Shown here: piece by piece, positions 1 through 11,976 of the stretch | Position numbering within the stretch: position 1 is the first letter of the stretch | Layout: each line of letters starts with the position of its first letter | From: Datisca glomerata | Taxonomy: Eukaryota; Streptophyta; Magnoliopsida; Cucurbitales; Datiscaceae | Assembly (NCBI GenBank): GCA_003255025.1 | Contig: QANY01005488.1 | Span: forward strand, 124,001 to 188,000 | Length of the DNA stretch: 64,000 bases | Reading direction: 5' to 3' | Translations under genes and position numbers: made by a program | Notes under the pieces: model-generated | Told to the model about the DNA's origin: nothing | The model's database searches: none | Seen by the model: the letters and a program-made list of their open reading frames with translations, nothing else

Positions 1-119
1 GACGCAATAAAATGGGCTTGTTCCCATTTGGTCGCGTCGCCCATTTTCATTGCGTTGTCGTTTTGTCATTCCATTTATTCTTCTTCTTTCGCCTGTCTTT
101 AGAAGATGTTTTTCCCTTT

Positions 120-400
120 GAGAGCGGGACTTATGGAATGCCCCTCCCAAGGATCTTATGCTCTTAGTTCCTTTTGAGAGTAGGACTTATGAATTGCCCA
201 TCCCAATGACTTTATGCCCTTATTTCCTTCTAAGAGTAGGACTTATGAACTGCCCCTTTCAAGGATTTTATGCCTTTATTTCATTATGAGAGTAAGACTT
301 ATGAACTGCCCCTCCCAACGACTTTACCCTTATTTCCTTCTAAGAGTGGAGCTTATGAATTGTATCTCCCAATAACTTTATGCCCTTATTTCCGTTGTAG
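120..400. repeat. Tandem repeat, about 56 bp x 5, in the 3' region of the gypsy element
   Basis: Five imperfect units share a core around GGACTTATGAA, a CCC(C/T)TCCCAA block and a TTATGCCCTTATTTCC block. The core recurs near 127, 183, 239, 295 and 347, a period of about 56 bp. The reverse complement of the same repeat is found at 38,150-38,350 in the plus-strand sister element, so it belongs to the element family. A tandem repeat upstream of the 3' LTR is known from the Retand branch of Tat elements. Confidence 0.85.
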
Positions 401-639
401 TTTTTAGCCTAAAGGGGAGAGTTGACACTGAGAATTTTTACGTGGAAAACCCTTACGGGAAAAAACCACGGGAATAATGTTCATTATAATGAATGTTACA
501 ATTTTTTAAACAAAGTATTTCCTTAGGTGAGCCACATTCCAGGGTTTTGATAGATCCGTTCCTTCTTCTATTTTCAAACGGTAGTAGCCAATTCCCCATA
601 TTCCAGTGATGATATACGGCCTATCTCATGTTGGCCCAA

Positions 640-1660
640 GTTTTCCCTCTGTGTGAAAGATCTTTTATAATACCAGATCTCCTTTCTGGAATTCCCATTT
701 TTATACCTTTTCTGGAAGTAAGATCTCCTTTTTCGGGTTGTAATGGGCCATTCGGATTAGGGCTGCTTCTCATCGTTCTTCCAGCTCATCAAGGTTATTT
801 CTAAGGAGTTATTCTTTTTGTTGTTCGTCCACTCTAGATCTCATAGTGTGGCTTCTGATTTCAACAGGAATCACTACTTCCACTCCATATGCTAGAGAAA
901 ATTGTTTTTCACCTGTTGTTTCTCTAGGAGTTGTTCTGTATGCCCATAGTACTGCTGACAATTCTTCCATATACTTTCCCTTGGCTGACTCTGGTCGTTT
1001 CTTCAAATCATCAAGTACAATTCAGTTTGATCTCTCAGCTTGTCCGTTTCCTTGTGAATAGTAGGGTGTAGAGAATCAATTGATGATTTCTAAGTCTTCA
1101 CAAAAGGTTTTCACCATGTTCCCAGTGAACTGGAGCCCGTTGTCAGATACGAGGACCCGAGAAATTCCATATCGACATACTATATTCTTCCACAGGAACC
1201 CTCTCACTCCCTCTTCATGAATTCTGGTAAAGGATTCAACCTCAATCCATTTGGTGAAGTAATCTGTTGCGACCAATAACAAATTTTTTTGAGCGGGTGC
1301 CATGGGGAGTGCTCCAACAATGTCTAGGGCCCACTTCAAGAATAGCCAATGACTTATTACATTTATAAGTTCTCCGAAGGCCATTTTGACTACGGGTACA
1401 ATACGTTAACACTTATCACATATCTGTGTATACTTCTTAGGGTCTTGGTGCATCTTCAACATGTAATACCCTTCGTGCTTCAATTTATGTGCTAAAGATG
1501 TGCCCCCAGTATGATTTCCACATACCCATTCATGAATTTCTGCTAACACATATTGAGCTTCATTCTCCCGCAGACACTTCAGGTATGGGCATGCAAAGGA
1601 TTTCTTATACAATAGTTCATTTATGAATCTATACCTAGTGTCTGCTGCTGCGCCTTCCTG
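640..1660 (-). pseudogene. Integrase region of the minus-strand gypsy element
   Basis: Reading leftward, the HHCC zinc-binding part is visible at 1,612-1,406 (VLAEIHEWVCGNH, then CDKC). It is followed by the core at 1,384-1,076, with DIVGALPMAP, ATDYFTKWIEVE and SDNGLQFTGN supplying the first two acidic residues of the DDE triad. A C-terminal portion at 1,006-809 has WAYRTTPRETTGE. Stops separate the pieces, so no integrase can be made. Family knowledge: this enzyme inserts the cDNA copy into chromosomal DNA. Confidence 0.88.
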
Positions 1661-1739
1661 GTGAGGAGCTTGTCTTCTGGGAGTATTCTTTCCTTAAGAT
1701 AGCAGATTATGTCATCCTGCCAACTGGGTTCTCCTTCTA

Positions 1740-2270
1740 CTTCGATATCAGTTACGTCATTCCACGGGAGTCAGACACTTGGTCTTTCCAGAAATTCCAC
1801 GGGAACATTCCTCTTGTGCGGGAATTGCAATGATGATCCTAGGTTTCCCCATGTGGCATCATGCCCATTCTCAGTTCTCGAGATATGTTGGATCTTGTAG
1901 CTTTTCAACGTGCTCAAGAGGTCATTTGCCCGTTGTAGGTAGTTTATCATCCTTTCATCTTTCACTATGTATTCCCTCGTGACCTATTTCACAATCAGCA
2001 TGGAATCATAGAATATTTTTACATTTATTACCTCATATTCCCAAAGCGAGGACACTCCTGCTATTAATGCTTCACACTCTGCTTCATTGTTTGACGCGTT
2101 AAATCCGAAGGAGATGGAATGCTCCAATATTTCTCCAAACGGAGTTTGTATCACCACCCCACTCCTGCTCCTTTGTTATTTGAAGCAACATCAATGTATA
2201 GCTTCCAAGGCCCGTTCTCAAATTCTTTGTGAGGCCCCCTTTCAAATTCTCCTTCAGTGAAGTCTGCAAT
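1740..2270 (-). pseudogene. Archaeal-type RNase H (aRNH) region, minus-strand gypsy
   Basis: On the minus strand around 2,060-2,130 the codons give the FGFNASNNEAE-like signature, and 1,965-1,771 gives the C-terminal part (MKDERMINYLQRANDLLSTLKSYKIQHISRTENGHDATWGNLGSSL). The SNNEAEYEAL...N.AD arrangement is the RVT_3 type of RNase H that Tat retrotransposons carry in addition to their own. Frameshifts are present. The assignment also rests on its position between the RT-RNase H and the integrase. Confidence 0.8.
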
Positions 2271-2289
2271 GAAGTCCACTAGTTCCTAC

Positions 2290-3530
2290 CTTTGATTGCG
2301 TTTCTAGGCTTGTAATGAATGTCATATTGGCTTAGTTCAATTCACCATTTCGACATTCTCCGCTTACCTCGGGAGAGTGCAGGAGACTCTTGACAGGTGA
2401 CTCTGTCTACACTCTGAGGCTATGCGCTTAAAAATAGGGTCTTAGTTTTTGTGCAACGGTCACAATGGCCAGCAACAACTTCTCCATCTGTTTATACCTC
2501 ACTTCGCCCGCTACAAAGCTTTTATTGATGAAGTATATAGGCTTCTGCTTTCTTTCTTCCTCCCTGATGAGTATGGCACTGACGGCAACCTTCGAAACAA
2601 TAACTTACAGTAGGAGCTGTTTAACTGGTACCGGTTTATAGAGTAGGAGTGGAGTTGTCGGGTATTCTTTAATTCTGCTGAGAGTTTCTTCATATTCTTC
2701 ATTCCACCCGTCTGCAGAATTCTTTCTTAACTTTTCAGAAAATGATTTATCCGTAGACCTTGAGATGAATCTGTTCAGGGTGGCCAACCTTCCCGTTAAC
2801 CCATGTATCTCTTTTCGGCTTCGCGGAGATTTCATCTCTATAATTTCCTTCACTTGGTACGGGTTTACTTCGATTCCCCGCTGCGTTACTAGGTGCCCGA
2901 GGAATTTTCTCGCAACTAGCCTAAACGTACACTTTTTTAGATTTAGCTTCATGTAGTTTTCTCTTAGAATCACAAAGGCTTATTAGAGATCTCGAATATG
3001 GTCCTCCCATTTCTGGCTTTTGACCAGCATGTCGTCTATATAGACTTCCATGCTTTTCTGGATCTGTTCACGGAAGACTTTGTTCACCAGTCTTTGATTG
3101 GTAGCACCTGCATTTCTCAGTCTAAACAACATAACTTTATAACAACAGATACCATATTCAGTAATAAAGGAAGTTTTTTCCTAATCAGGTTGGAACATTT
3201 TCACCTGATTATATCTGGAGTACGGGTCCATGAAGCTGAGTAGCTCGGGTCTCAAAATGGCATCAACCATCTGATCTATACTTGACAGTGGGTATTCATC
3301 TTTGGGATAGGCTTTATTCGAACCAGTGAAGTCCACACATATTTTCCACTTTCCACTTTTCTTCTGTACCATTACCACGTTGGCTAACCACTTTGTGTAG
3401 TCCACTTCCCGAACAAAACCTACTGCCAATCACTTTTTGACTTCTTCCTTGATTGCTTGATTTCGTTCTAGGACAAAACTCCTCTTCCTTTGCTTCACTG
3501 GCTTCACAGCGGGATCCGTATTCAACTTAT
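2290..3530 (-). pseudogene. Reverse transcriptase-RNase H region, minus-strand gypsy
   Basis: Fragments at 3,660-3,430 (VKQRKRSFVLERNQAI), 3,429-3,181 (the 'VDFTGSNKAYPKDEYPL' block and FMDPYSRYNQVKM) and 2,973-2,605 (KCTFRLVARKFLGHLVTQRGIE, then the RNase H connection) match the gypsy RT fingers, palm and thumb in order. The palm active site at about 3,020-3,050 on the minus strand reads VYIDDMLVKS, so the catalytic YxDD is kept. Stops lie between the fragments, for example around 3,240-3,180 and after 2,973. This is a recent-looking but dead copy. Confidence 0.9.
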
Positions 3531-3839
3531 AATAGATGATTTTTTTGGGGAGGCCTGACATCTCTTGTGCTGTAGTGGCGAACACGTCCTTGTTTTCTCT
3601 TAGGAAATTCACTAACTTTTCTTTTTCACATTTTTCAAGATAGGTACCAACATTTGTCATCTTCTAGGTTCCTTCTTCCAAGCATACAAGTTTCATTTCT
3701 TCCCCCTCCTCGTACCTTAGGCCATCTTTCCCGTCCTTCTATGATTGCGTGGGTCGCTTGCCTTCTGCCTTTTCTATAACCTTCTTCTTAAAGGATTTCA
3801 AAGCAGTCATGCAGCAGATGCGGCAGCGGCTTGATCTTC

Positions 3840-4335
3840 CCTTATCATTTTAACTCACTCTAGTGATAGGTATTTCAGTACTTGGTAGAAAGTTGAAGGG
3901 ACGACTTTCATTTTGTAGAGCCAGGTTCTTCTTAAGATGGGGTTGTACAGGGATAAAGTGCTCAATATCATGAATTCAATCATATAGTTGAAGAGGTCTG
4001 CATTCACCGGGAGAACAAGGGTTCCCTCTGAGTAGTTGATGACTCCGTTGAAGCTTATCAACAACAGTGAAGTTCCTTGCAGCTCTTGTTCTCCCATTGA
4101 CATTTTCAAGGTTACCTAATATAAAATGTTCACTACACTTCCGTCGTCCGCCATGACTCTCCTTAGCAACAGTTGCCGACTTGTATCAAAATGACAAGAG
4201 TATCATTATGATGTCCGTCATGCTCCAAGTCTAGATCATCGAATACAAGCAGTGGATTCCCACCGACACTTGAGGATTCTTCTGGGCGCTTTTCCAGTAT
4301 CAGTTTTTTTTTACAGTAGATCTTTCTTTCCTTCC
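3840..4335 (-). pseudogene. Aspartic protease region, minus-strand gypsy
   Basis: The segment 4,109-3,855 (EQELQGTSLLLISFNGVINYSEGTLVLPV, then NPILRRTWLYKMKVVPSTFYQVLKY) corresponds to the part of Tat pol that follows the protease active site. The active-site codons themselves lie upstream near 4,110-4,190 and are in another frame. The equivalent block of the plus-strand sister (17,340-17,740) shows VDDGSVLNIL as the active-site motif. Confidence 0.75.
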
Positions 4336-4339
4336 TCGT

Positions 4340-5720
4340 TGTCCCTTATTGCTCTGTGAGTGCAATAACCATGTCGAGAATGTAGAGAGATTGTTTCCTG
4401 TTGTCTCTCTTGTCTTCCCCGCAATTGTCCTTTTCTATTTCCCATTTTTGCTCTTCCTTTTTTACGAACTGATGGAGATAACCATCTTTGATCAACTGTT
4501 CAATGCAGTCTTTTAGTGAGAAACAACCCCTCATGTGATGCCTGCTGCTCCTATGAAAGAAGTAGTACTTATCTTTATCCTTGTAGCTTGGTTCTTTTAT
4601 AAGCGGGGCCGGTCTCTTGAGCCAAGGTTTGTCCTTGATCATATCCAATATCTAGTTCACCGGTATGGTCAGCGACGTGTAGACCTTATCTCTCAAGTGT
4701 ACCCTGTCTGAGTCCCACCTTTGGTAGCCCATTCTTTCCTGTTTGTCGTTTCTCCCATTTTCTCTCTCCATTCCGTCATACTTTTTTCCTTCAAATATCG
4801 AACTCCTTTCTCGTTTCCACGACTCCTCAGTTTTTTGTTCAGCGACTTTCAGTAGGCTTCTTCTTTCCTCTTCCAAAGTGATGTAGGCATGCGCCTGTTG
4901 AAAGGTTTCTGCCATGGAAAACGGTTTCATCTTGGATAGATCTTCGAACAGTGGTGTGTTTGGGTCTAACCCCCACCTGAAGGCCAATTTGGCAACTCGA
5001 TCATCGCAGCTCTCGACTTTTTCCATTTTATCCTTAACTCTGTGGGTGTATTCCCGTAGCGACTCCCTTCTCTTGGCGGAAATTGTCAAGAGATACTATG
5101 TGTCCTCCATGACCATGCGATAGGTAGAGTACTGTTGTAGGAAGACATAAAAGATAACAATGAAATTAGTAATCGAATGCATAGGGAGAGAATGATACCA
5201 TTTCAGAGTTGTCCCGTCCAGGTGGGTAGGGAACCTCCTGCACATCAGTTTATCCTCGTGTTAATATAACACCATTACTCGTCTGAATCGCCGGAGGTGG
5301 TCTACGTGGTCTGTTTTCCTTTCGTAACATTTAAATTTAGGGGCTACGAACTTTCTGGGTACATGTGCCATCAGGATTTCAAGGCTTAACGAAGTGTGGG
5401 TGAGAGATTTGAGGTCGGTCTTTCCACTACTTCCTAGGTTTCTCATCTCCATCATTTTTCGGCCCAATAATTCTTCCACCACCTCTTTCGTTATGACCCA
5501 GGACGGGCGAGCTTCTCCCGTAGCCTCAATCACATGGTTTTGGGTGGACTACTACTTCCTCCCGTTGTACGTTTCTGCTATCCTCGTGGTTCTCCTGTTT
5601 TGCATCTTGTCTGTTTCCCTCCGAGTGGATTTCTCGTTCTTCCTTATTAGGCCCATGATTGAGTTTAGAACGTGTCCTTGCCAGCTCTTACTGAAGCGTG
5701 TTGATCTGGTTCTGCACAGT
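4340..5720 (-). pseudogene. gag region, minus-strand gypsy
   Basis: Pieces at 5,533-5,261 (EELLGRKMMEMRNLGSSGKTDLKSLTHTSLS...VAPKFKCYERKTDHVDHLRRFR), 5,089-4,652 (ESLREYTHRVKDKMEKVESCDDRVAKLAFRWGL and a charged tail) and 4,648-4,346 (IKDKPWLKRPAPLIKE..., then a Tyr/His/Cys knuckle-like YYFFHRSSRHHMRGCFSLKD) are the retrotransposon gag core followed by the nucleic-acid-binding end. Colinear homologous pieces occur at 16,111-17,250 on the plus strand. Broken by stops. Confidence 0.85.
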
Positions 5721-5929
5721 CTGCCATGTATTGTGCAGTACCTTTATGTTCCTCCTTTCCATTTCCTACATTTTGTTTAGGATCATCTGTAGCATTTCTG
5801 TCGGGGGAGTTGGTTGATCCACATGATCATCTCCGTTTCTGATCCCGTTGTCCTCATTCAAGGCTGTGTTTGATCTGGTTCTAAGCATACTTGATGTTTC
5901 TGGGGTGGGCCTCTCGAGTTTTTTTCGTC

Positions 5930-5949
5930 TCTCAATGAAAACACCAAAA
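5930..5949 (-). other. Primer-binding-site region of the minus-strand gypsy element
   Basis: On the minus strand, directly inside the 5' LTR, the sequence TTTTGGTGTTTTCATTGAG appears. The plus-strand sister has TTTTGGTACTTTCATTGAG at the same place (15,638 onward). Conservation next to the LTR end marks this as the PBS region. I did not identify the tRNA. Confidence 0.6.
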
Positions 5950-6441
5950 TGTAAATGAAATTTTCCTCCACACCAATAGAGTTTTATTAATGATTAGTGA
6001 GAAATGACGGAGAGATTAGAGAGTGGGAGACAGAGAGAGAGAGTGGTCTGCACTGAGTATTTTTTTTTCTTAAATTGGATCCTCCTCATTTACTACAAGA
6101 GCCCTTACATAGCCCCTTGATTGTAGAAGAAATAACATTTTGACAATAAAATAATAAAGGAGGGATCACCCTCTCCTCTATATTTTTGAAGGTTTCCATA
6201 CACATATAGGATTTCACTCATACTCGTAGGATCTCTTGGAAGGTGTGAGTCCCTTCACTTAATCCATTCTTTTCAATTGTCTCATCTCCTAGTCTTTCAG
6301 CAACCAAATCAATCACAACCACATGATTTTTTCTCGTGACTGAAATCTCCTTCTTCCCGTTCTCGCGTGAGGAGATCCCATCACTGCTTCTCGGTTGATC
6401 ATTTCTGTCCATGTGGCATAGTGGAGATTTCTACATGTTCA
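5950..6441 (-). repeat. 5' LTR of minus-strand gypsy element (492 bp)
   Basis: On the minus strand the LTR begins TGAACATGTAGAAATCTCCA at 6,441 and ends TTTACA at 5,950. The start aligns with the start of the plus-strand family LTRs (TGAACAGGTAAAATATATCC at 14,886 and 42,038), which fixes the boundary. It contains a CTCTCTCTC/GAGAGAGA tract near 6,030-6,045 and is shorter than the 752- and 935-bp LTRs of the sister. An apparent ORF at 6,412-6,218 lies wholly within the LTR and is not treated as a gene. Confidence 0.82.
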
Positions 6442-7032
6442 GCTGATCTTTTGAGATTTGATATATCTTTATCGGTGATCTATTCTTTCGTATTATTCTC
6501 TTAATCTAAATATGTAGTCTCTTTTATAAATTGAATTACCTATTTTATAAAGAAAAAGGAAATCATCGTACAAACGTAAATTCAACTTTCATCCTATTGG
6601 GAATCCAAACTTGACCCGTGTGCCCTCACCTTACCATTAAAGCTACTGTGAGAATAAAATAGTTTTATATAAAAACTCTTAGTACAAGTTCCTCTCACAT
6701 TAACAACTGGAATAGAATAGCATAAAATGATATATGAAGAAAGATTTTTTTATTCATCATTTTTTATTTTCAAATTCACATGTGGTTGGTGGTGTTGTAC
6801 TGAGGAAAATACTCTCATTTATTTTTTTCCAAAATAAATTAAGTATTCAATTAAAATGAATGAAAGCAAAATAATGTAATTTCTTTATGACCCAAGAGAT
6901 CTACTACATCAACTAAACCAAATCACAAGCCAAGTTCACAAATGATGAGGAAGGCACAGAATTTGATATAATTTTTTCTTCACAAACCATTTTTTATAGA
7001 TGATGAGACGCTGGTGGATGCACGTGAACCTT
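6442..7032. other. Intergenic, AT-rich; no gene seen
   Basis: Low-complexity AT-rich DNA between the gypsy LTR and the solo LTR. No coding frame with family motifs, no RNA gene and no clear repeat recognised. Confidence 0.6.
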
Positions 7033-7037
7033 TGTTA

Positions 7038-7793
7038 TGCTAAATCTTTAATCCAATATTAAATTTATAAGTAAATAATTAGACGTTGCAGACTGTCAAA
7101 TAAAGTTAAATAAGCGGGCGGCAGGAGCAGCGGGCAAGTGCTTGGTAGGCCAACAGCCCAGTGAACCGGGTGGGGCACTCGACGAAAGGGGGGCACAATG
7201 AGCAAGTACGAGAAATTTGCCCCGCTCCGCTTTATTAAAAGCAAGGACCACTAAGGGGAATGGGATGTCGACCATAGAGTGAGATGATCTTCTAATACGA
7301 GGACGAGCGACTGGTCAAGTCATGAAACTTTTTCATTTTGATCAACATGGCTTCAAGTGGACTGGACTCAATTAAAAGTGATCTAATAAGGTTTTGGATA
7401 ATTGAGATTTTAATGTATCTGATAGGTTGTGGACCATTTAATGTATAGAGATTTTAAGGTAATTTCTATTTTGATGATAAATTAAAATAGAAATATCAAA
7501 AGATGAATTATCTATAAGTGATTATGATCTCCAGGACACACGATAACGAAAAATAATTATATTCTCTCTAATATCTCATCGTTAGAGAGCAAACTGAGAG
7601 GCTTAATAAAAAAAGACTTTCGGAGAGAAAATCGTGTAAATCTAAAAAGCCAATTGCTCGACTCTTAATAACGATCTATCTTCATAAATTCAGGTACGCT
7701 TCCGCTCTATATTGTTTTAATTCTTAGTGTGTTTAACATGGATATGAAATTTTATGCGATACGATTTATACCGATAGAATTTTGAATCTAACA
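7038..7793 (+). repeat. Solo LTR of a Ty1/copia element (756 bp) with 5-bp target duplication
   Basis: Bases 7,038-7,793 align end to end with the 5' LTR of the copia element at 55,424-55,925, from TG(C/T)T(A/G)(A/G)ATC at the start to TTTTGAATCTAACA at the end. The flanks are the perfect direct repeat TGTTA (7,033-7,037 and 7,794-7,798). No internal retroelement sequence is attached. Loss of the internal part by LTR-LTR recombination is the usual explanation. This copy carries about 254 bp (7,117-7,371, GC-richer) that the 55,424 LTR lacks. Confidence 0.92.
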
Positions 7794-7798
7794 TGTTA

Positions 7799-10715
7799 CC
7801 CTAACAATAATTGTTATCTAAATAGTTTCAAATAAAAAAATTGGTGTCTAAGTCATTAAAAGTGATTATTGAAAAGTTGCTTTTGCCTCAAATACACCTA
7901 AAGCATGTGGTTTTAGTAAAAGATAAAAGAAGTTTATTCCTTTTCCCCCTTTAGAAGTTGTGTTTCAATGTCATGTAATATATCCTAACAATCATCAAAT
8001 TTTCATGAATAATTCTAGGTAGATCAAGTTATATACTAATTTTAATTGATCAAGTTATAATGTTAATTATTTTAATGAGTTATAAAATATCAATATATGA
8101 TTGATTGACACATCACTTAATCATCAATACTTGATCTAGAACTTGATAGATCTAGAATCAGATTAGAAAAAAAAATTCTTTAAAGAAAGAGTAATATTTT
8201 ATGGATAAGAGCCTCCTATATTGCCTTCAATATTGATTGACATTAGACAAGATGTATGATACATATGATTAAGTACTCTTGTTCATGTTTAAGAAGTTGT
8301 GATTTGATAAAGAATTATTATTATTAGTCTAAAAATATTCATTTGTTATTGTTCATTCCTAAGTTACAGATTGTTCCTTTTGGCTTGAATATTTTAGAAA
8401 TGTTATTATTATTTTATTTTATTATAATAGCAAAACCGCCTATGGTAAAATAAATAAATATTATTTCTTTGTATACAACCAAAACTCATGACGGTGACAA
8501 CATTAGCCAACCGTAATCTCATGTAGAAGCTTATTTTGTTTGTTTTGCAATATTAAAAAACATTTATTTATCTATTTATATATAAAAGTGTAAAAGTTGA
8601 AGAAATATTTTTAGATAATATAACCTCTAATCTTTGAAATTTTTTATATTATTCTTAAACTTAAAATTAAACATACAAAATCACATGAAAAGTTTTCAAC
8701 TATTTTATTTAAACTATCATCTTTAAAGACGATTTTTCCTCATTATTATTAAATGAAATATAAAAAAGATGGGTAAATTATTAGTCTTAAGTTAACTCAA
8801 TATTTCTTTTATTTGTCGTAGTATGGATTACAAGACTTTTTCTATACATAATTTATTTTATTTCATTTGACTAGAAATATTTTTTCATAGTCGTGGATAT
8901 TATTCTATACCTTCATCAAAATGTATAAATGAGTTAAACATCATAGGTTAAGACACATGATACTTGGCTTATTTTACAATAACTTAGAATTTTAATGGAG
9001 AGAGAAGTTCATATGGTGAAAAAATTAATTAAATTTTAAATACCTGGTATGTCCATTACAAGAATGAGAGAATTCTATTCAATCTGGTCTGTCCATTGTA
9101 AGAACGGACTGTCCAGTTCGTCTTAGGAAAAGTACAAAAAATTAAAAAGTTTTATATAATGTTTTTTTTCTCAACGTTCGTGTCTGGGCGTTCCTAGCAG
9201 TTCATAACGTTATGGACGGTTAAAATTTAATCAACAGATATCTCATTGTTGGAATCTCCAAGAGAATGGATGTATTTCCTAATTAACAAGGTTTATTTAT
9301 GGAGACTAGCTATGCACGTGAAATCGAATATGTATATTTTTAGCTAAAATTATTATTTATAGTAATGTTTTATTTATATGAATTAAAAATAAATGTATTT
9401 AGCACCAATTATTTTTAATTTATGAGACTAAAATCAAGTGAATTTTATATTTTTCTAATTTTTATTTATTGATATACTATTTCAACTAAGTTGTAAAATA
9501 TCGTGCATGTTTTCAAGAGAAAACTAAGAGAAAATAGCGGAAATATGCTCTCTAAATTTTAAAGAAAAAATGACGTCTTGAGAATTAAATTATAAATTTC
9601 ATATTTTAGTTTAAACTTGATCTTTATATTTTTCTTTTGTATTATAAATTTAATTTTTTGTTTGTAAGTGTTGTGTAACTATATTTATATGACATACTAA
9701 TTATACTAACATATAAAATATAACATAACTAAGGTTTCTAAAAATATGTTATAATTAAATTATATTTTAAATAATATTATTTATATTTTATAGAGATAAT
9801 TCACTTTATATTATAAATATATTAGTACAAAGATGTAGTTTTTCCTATAACTTTTTGAATAGTTTGCTAAAATTTACTCAAAATTATCAAATTAAAATTA
9901 GTTTAAAAATTATACATTAATTACTTTTTTTAAATTCTTTAAATGAGTTAATGAATTTAAAAAGTTAATGTCCACTTTGATTAATTTATTAGAGTTATAA
10001 AAATAACTAATTATTAAATGACACATGTAAATTAGAAGATTATTTTAGGCGATGTCTAAAAAATAAGTGGATAAAAATGTCAAAAAAATGATTCCCACCT
10101 CCTTCTCACTTTTAATATATTATAAATTATAGATAATGTCCAGCACTCCCGTTATAACATTAAGTAATACAAGCCCTCAAAATAAATCACTAAACTTATC
10201 ACTACACTTGTACTTGCTATTCACTGTCGCTTAAATTATACAATTCCATGATAACATGACAAATTATAACCTAAGTAAAAGTATTTGTTTCTTTAACAAT
10301 TCTAGATTAAGTTGTAGATAAATTTTTATTTGACCAAATGATCTATAAAATTATCACAAAACATGTTGAAAAACATCAACCATGACAGCTAATTTAGTCA
10401 GATGGAACATTTATAAAACTTAATTGTTCTAAAGTTACTTTTGTTTTTTTATATCTTACTCTTCATAACCATCAATATCAATTTAATGAGCCCTAGATCT
10501 CCTTAAATCTCTCACAACTCGTGAGGTGAGTAACTTTTTATGCAAGAGAACCTCTCATAATTAGTCTTAAAATCTCATCCATCCACACTATCCCCAACCC
10601 CAAATCTCCTCAAAATCCAAACTTTTTACCCATCCCAATTAATATTTTAGTAATCACAATGCAAATCCTTAGATTAAGGTGCATATTAATTTGGATAATC
10701 CCAAATTCAAGGCCA
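7799..10715. other. Long AT-rich intergenic stretch; no gene seen
   Basis: Nearly 3 kb of AT-rich sequence with runs of A and T and no reading frame longer than chance. A short GC-richer patch near 9,080-9,200 contains repeated TGTCCA/GTCCAG words but no recognised element. Nothing supports a gene here. Confidence 0.65.
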
Positions 10716-11030
10716 CCCCACAAAACCAATCTTCAATTTTTGTTTATCTCAAAATTTATCTGCCCATATTTTTTGCTGTCATATTTCTATCTTTAGTCTT
10801 TACTCCTTCAATTACCCAAGTTGTAATTTTGTTATTTCCTTTCCATACCCAGTGTATTTAATTAGTCAACGCTCCCCACAAAACCAATCTTCAATTTTTG
10901 TTTATCTCAAAATTTATCTGCCCATATTTTTTGCTGTCATATTTCTATCTTTAGTCTTTACTCCTTCAATTACCCAAGTTGTAATTTTGTTATTTCCTTT
11001 CCATACCCAGTGTATTTAATTAGTCAACGC
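10716..11030. repeat. Tandem duplication, 158 bp x 2, essentially identical
   Basis: 10,716-10,873 (beginning CCCCACAAAACCAATC and ending AATTAGTCAACGCT) is repeated immediately at 10,874-11,030 with no difference seen by eye apart from the junction base. An ORF spanning the first copy is incidental. The identity means the duplication is very recent or is an assembly artefact. It lies about 0.9 kb upstream of the epimerase start. Confidence 0.93.
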
Positions 11031-11949
11031 ATTTAATTTATAAATAATTTTAATGAATAATCATCGATAAATCATAAATATATGAATTACTTATACATCA
11101 CTTAATCATTTAAAAAAATTATCAGTAACTTAATATTTTTTATAAAGTAATTTAATTAGTTTAGAATGACTCTATATATAATTTTCACAGTTAAACATTG
11201 TACATAAAAAAACATTCTAACCAATAATCATACTCCACATTGGGGTATTCTTTTACATAAAAAATTAGACTAAAAAAATATTGATTACCAACTTGTTTAT
11301 TTTATAATTAATTTTAGAGCGGCTAAAAAATGATTAAATTTTAAATAATTAATTAATATAATAATTATTTATAAATTATTTTTTTATGATTTATAAAAAT
11401 TATTTAATAAATTTAAATATAAATAATTATTCTATCAGTTAATTATTTAAAATTTAATTAATTATTTCATGTTTATAAAATTTATTATTTTAAAAGTTGA
11501 GGCACTCATCTTAAAGTTTTCAATTGAATTTAAACGATTAATTTATTTTTTTAAATCATTGTCATTGCTGTAATTATCTCTGACTCTGACCTCTCTCTCT
11601 CCTCCATTGTCAATCTCTCCCTCTTTTTCCCTCTCTGCCAATCAATGTTGCTTAACCAAAATCATGCTCTTTATTCATCAATGTAGCTAGAAACCAAAAA
11701 GAAAAAAAAGAGCACCGCCAAGCACCATCCCTCCAAGGAGTCAGAAGATTCCTCCATATCCATATTCAACAACATGAAGTAGAGTTCAAAAGAACAACAT
11801 TTAAGCCTCTATCCCCCTCAGTTTCCTGATCTTCATCACCATAATCAAATTTCTCATTAACCCTTTTGATCAATTTTTGTTCCAACCCTAAAACAGAGTT
11901 CATTTGCCTCATATCCGCAATTTCCTTCGGATACTGTGTAAAACTGAGC
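11031..11949 (+). promoter_or_regulatory. Upstream region of the epimerase gene with pyrimidine-rich leader
   Basis: AT-rich upstream DNA changes at about 11,583 into a CT-rich block (CTCTCTCTCTCCTCC and CTCTCCCTC words to about 11,640). Such pyrimidine patches are common near plant transcription starts and in 5' leaders. No convincing TATA box at a decisive distance could be chosen, so the transcription start is not assigned. Confidence 0.4.
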
Positions 11950-11976
11950 ATGTTCATGCGAAAATGTCACAGCTGA
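11950..11976 (+). promoter_or_regulatory. Short upstream ORF overlapping the first epimerase start codon
   Basis: An ATG at 11,950 opens an eight-codon frame (MFMRKCHS) ending in TGA at 11,974-11,976. It overlaps the in-frame ATG at 11,964 and stops six bases before the second in-frame ATG at 11,982. If the transcript includes it, it would disfavour the first start and leave the second reachable by reinitiation or leaky scanning. Whether it is transcribed cannot be seen. Confidence 0.45.

Larger units (their letters stand above)
1..6441 (-). mobile_element. Ty3/gypsy Tat-lineage LTR retrotransposon, left-truncated by window
   Basis: Read on the minus strand the order is 5' LTR (5,950-6,441), gag, protease, reverse transcriptase-RNase H, a second archaeal-type RNase H, integrase, then a 3' region with tandem repeats that runs off the window at base 1. 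The archaeal-type RNase H between the pol RNase H and the integrase is known from the Tat clade, which is the main reason for this assignment. The 3' LTR is not in the window. Every reading frame has stops or frameshifts, so the copy is defective, although its RT active site still reads YIDD. It is clearly related to the plus-strand element at 14,886-42,972. Confidence 0.9.

Noticed and set aside
6218..6412. 64-codon minus-strand ORF with charged residues
   Set aside because: Lies entirely within the gypsy 5' LTR (5,950-6,441), aligned to non-coding LTRs of the sister element.
10679..10861. 60-codon hydrophobic ORF upstream of the epimerase
   Set aside because: It overlaps the 158-bp duplication and has no family signal; hydrophobicity comes from T-rich sequence.
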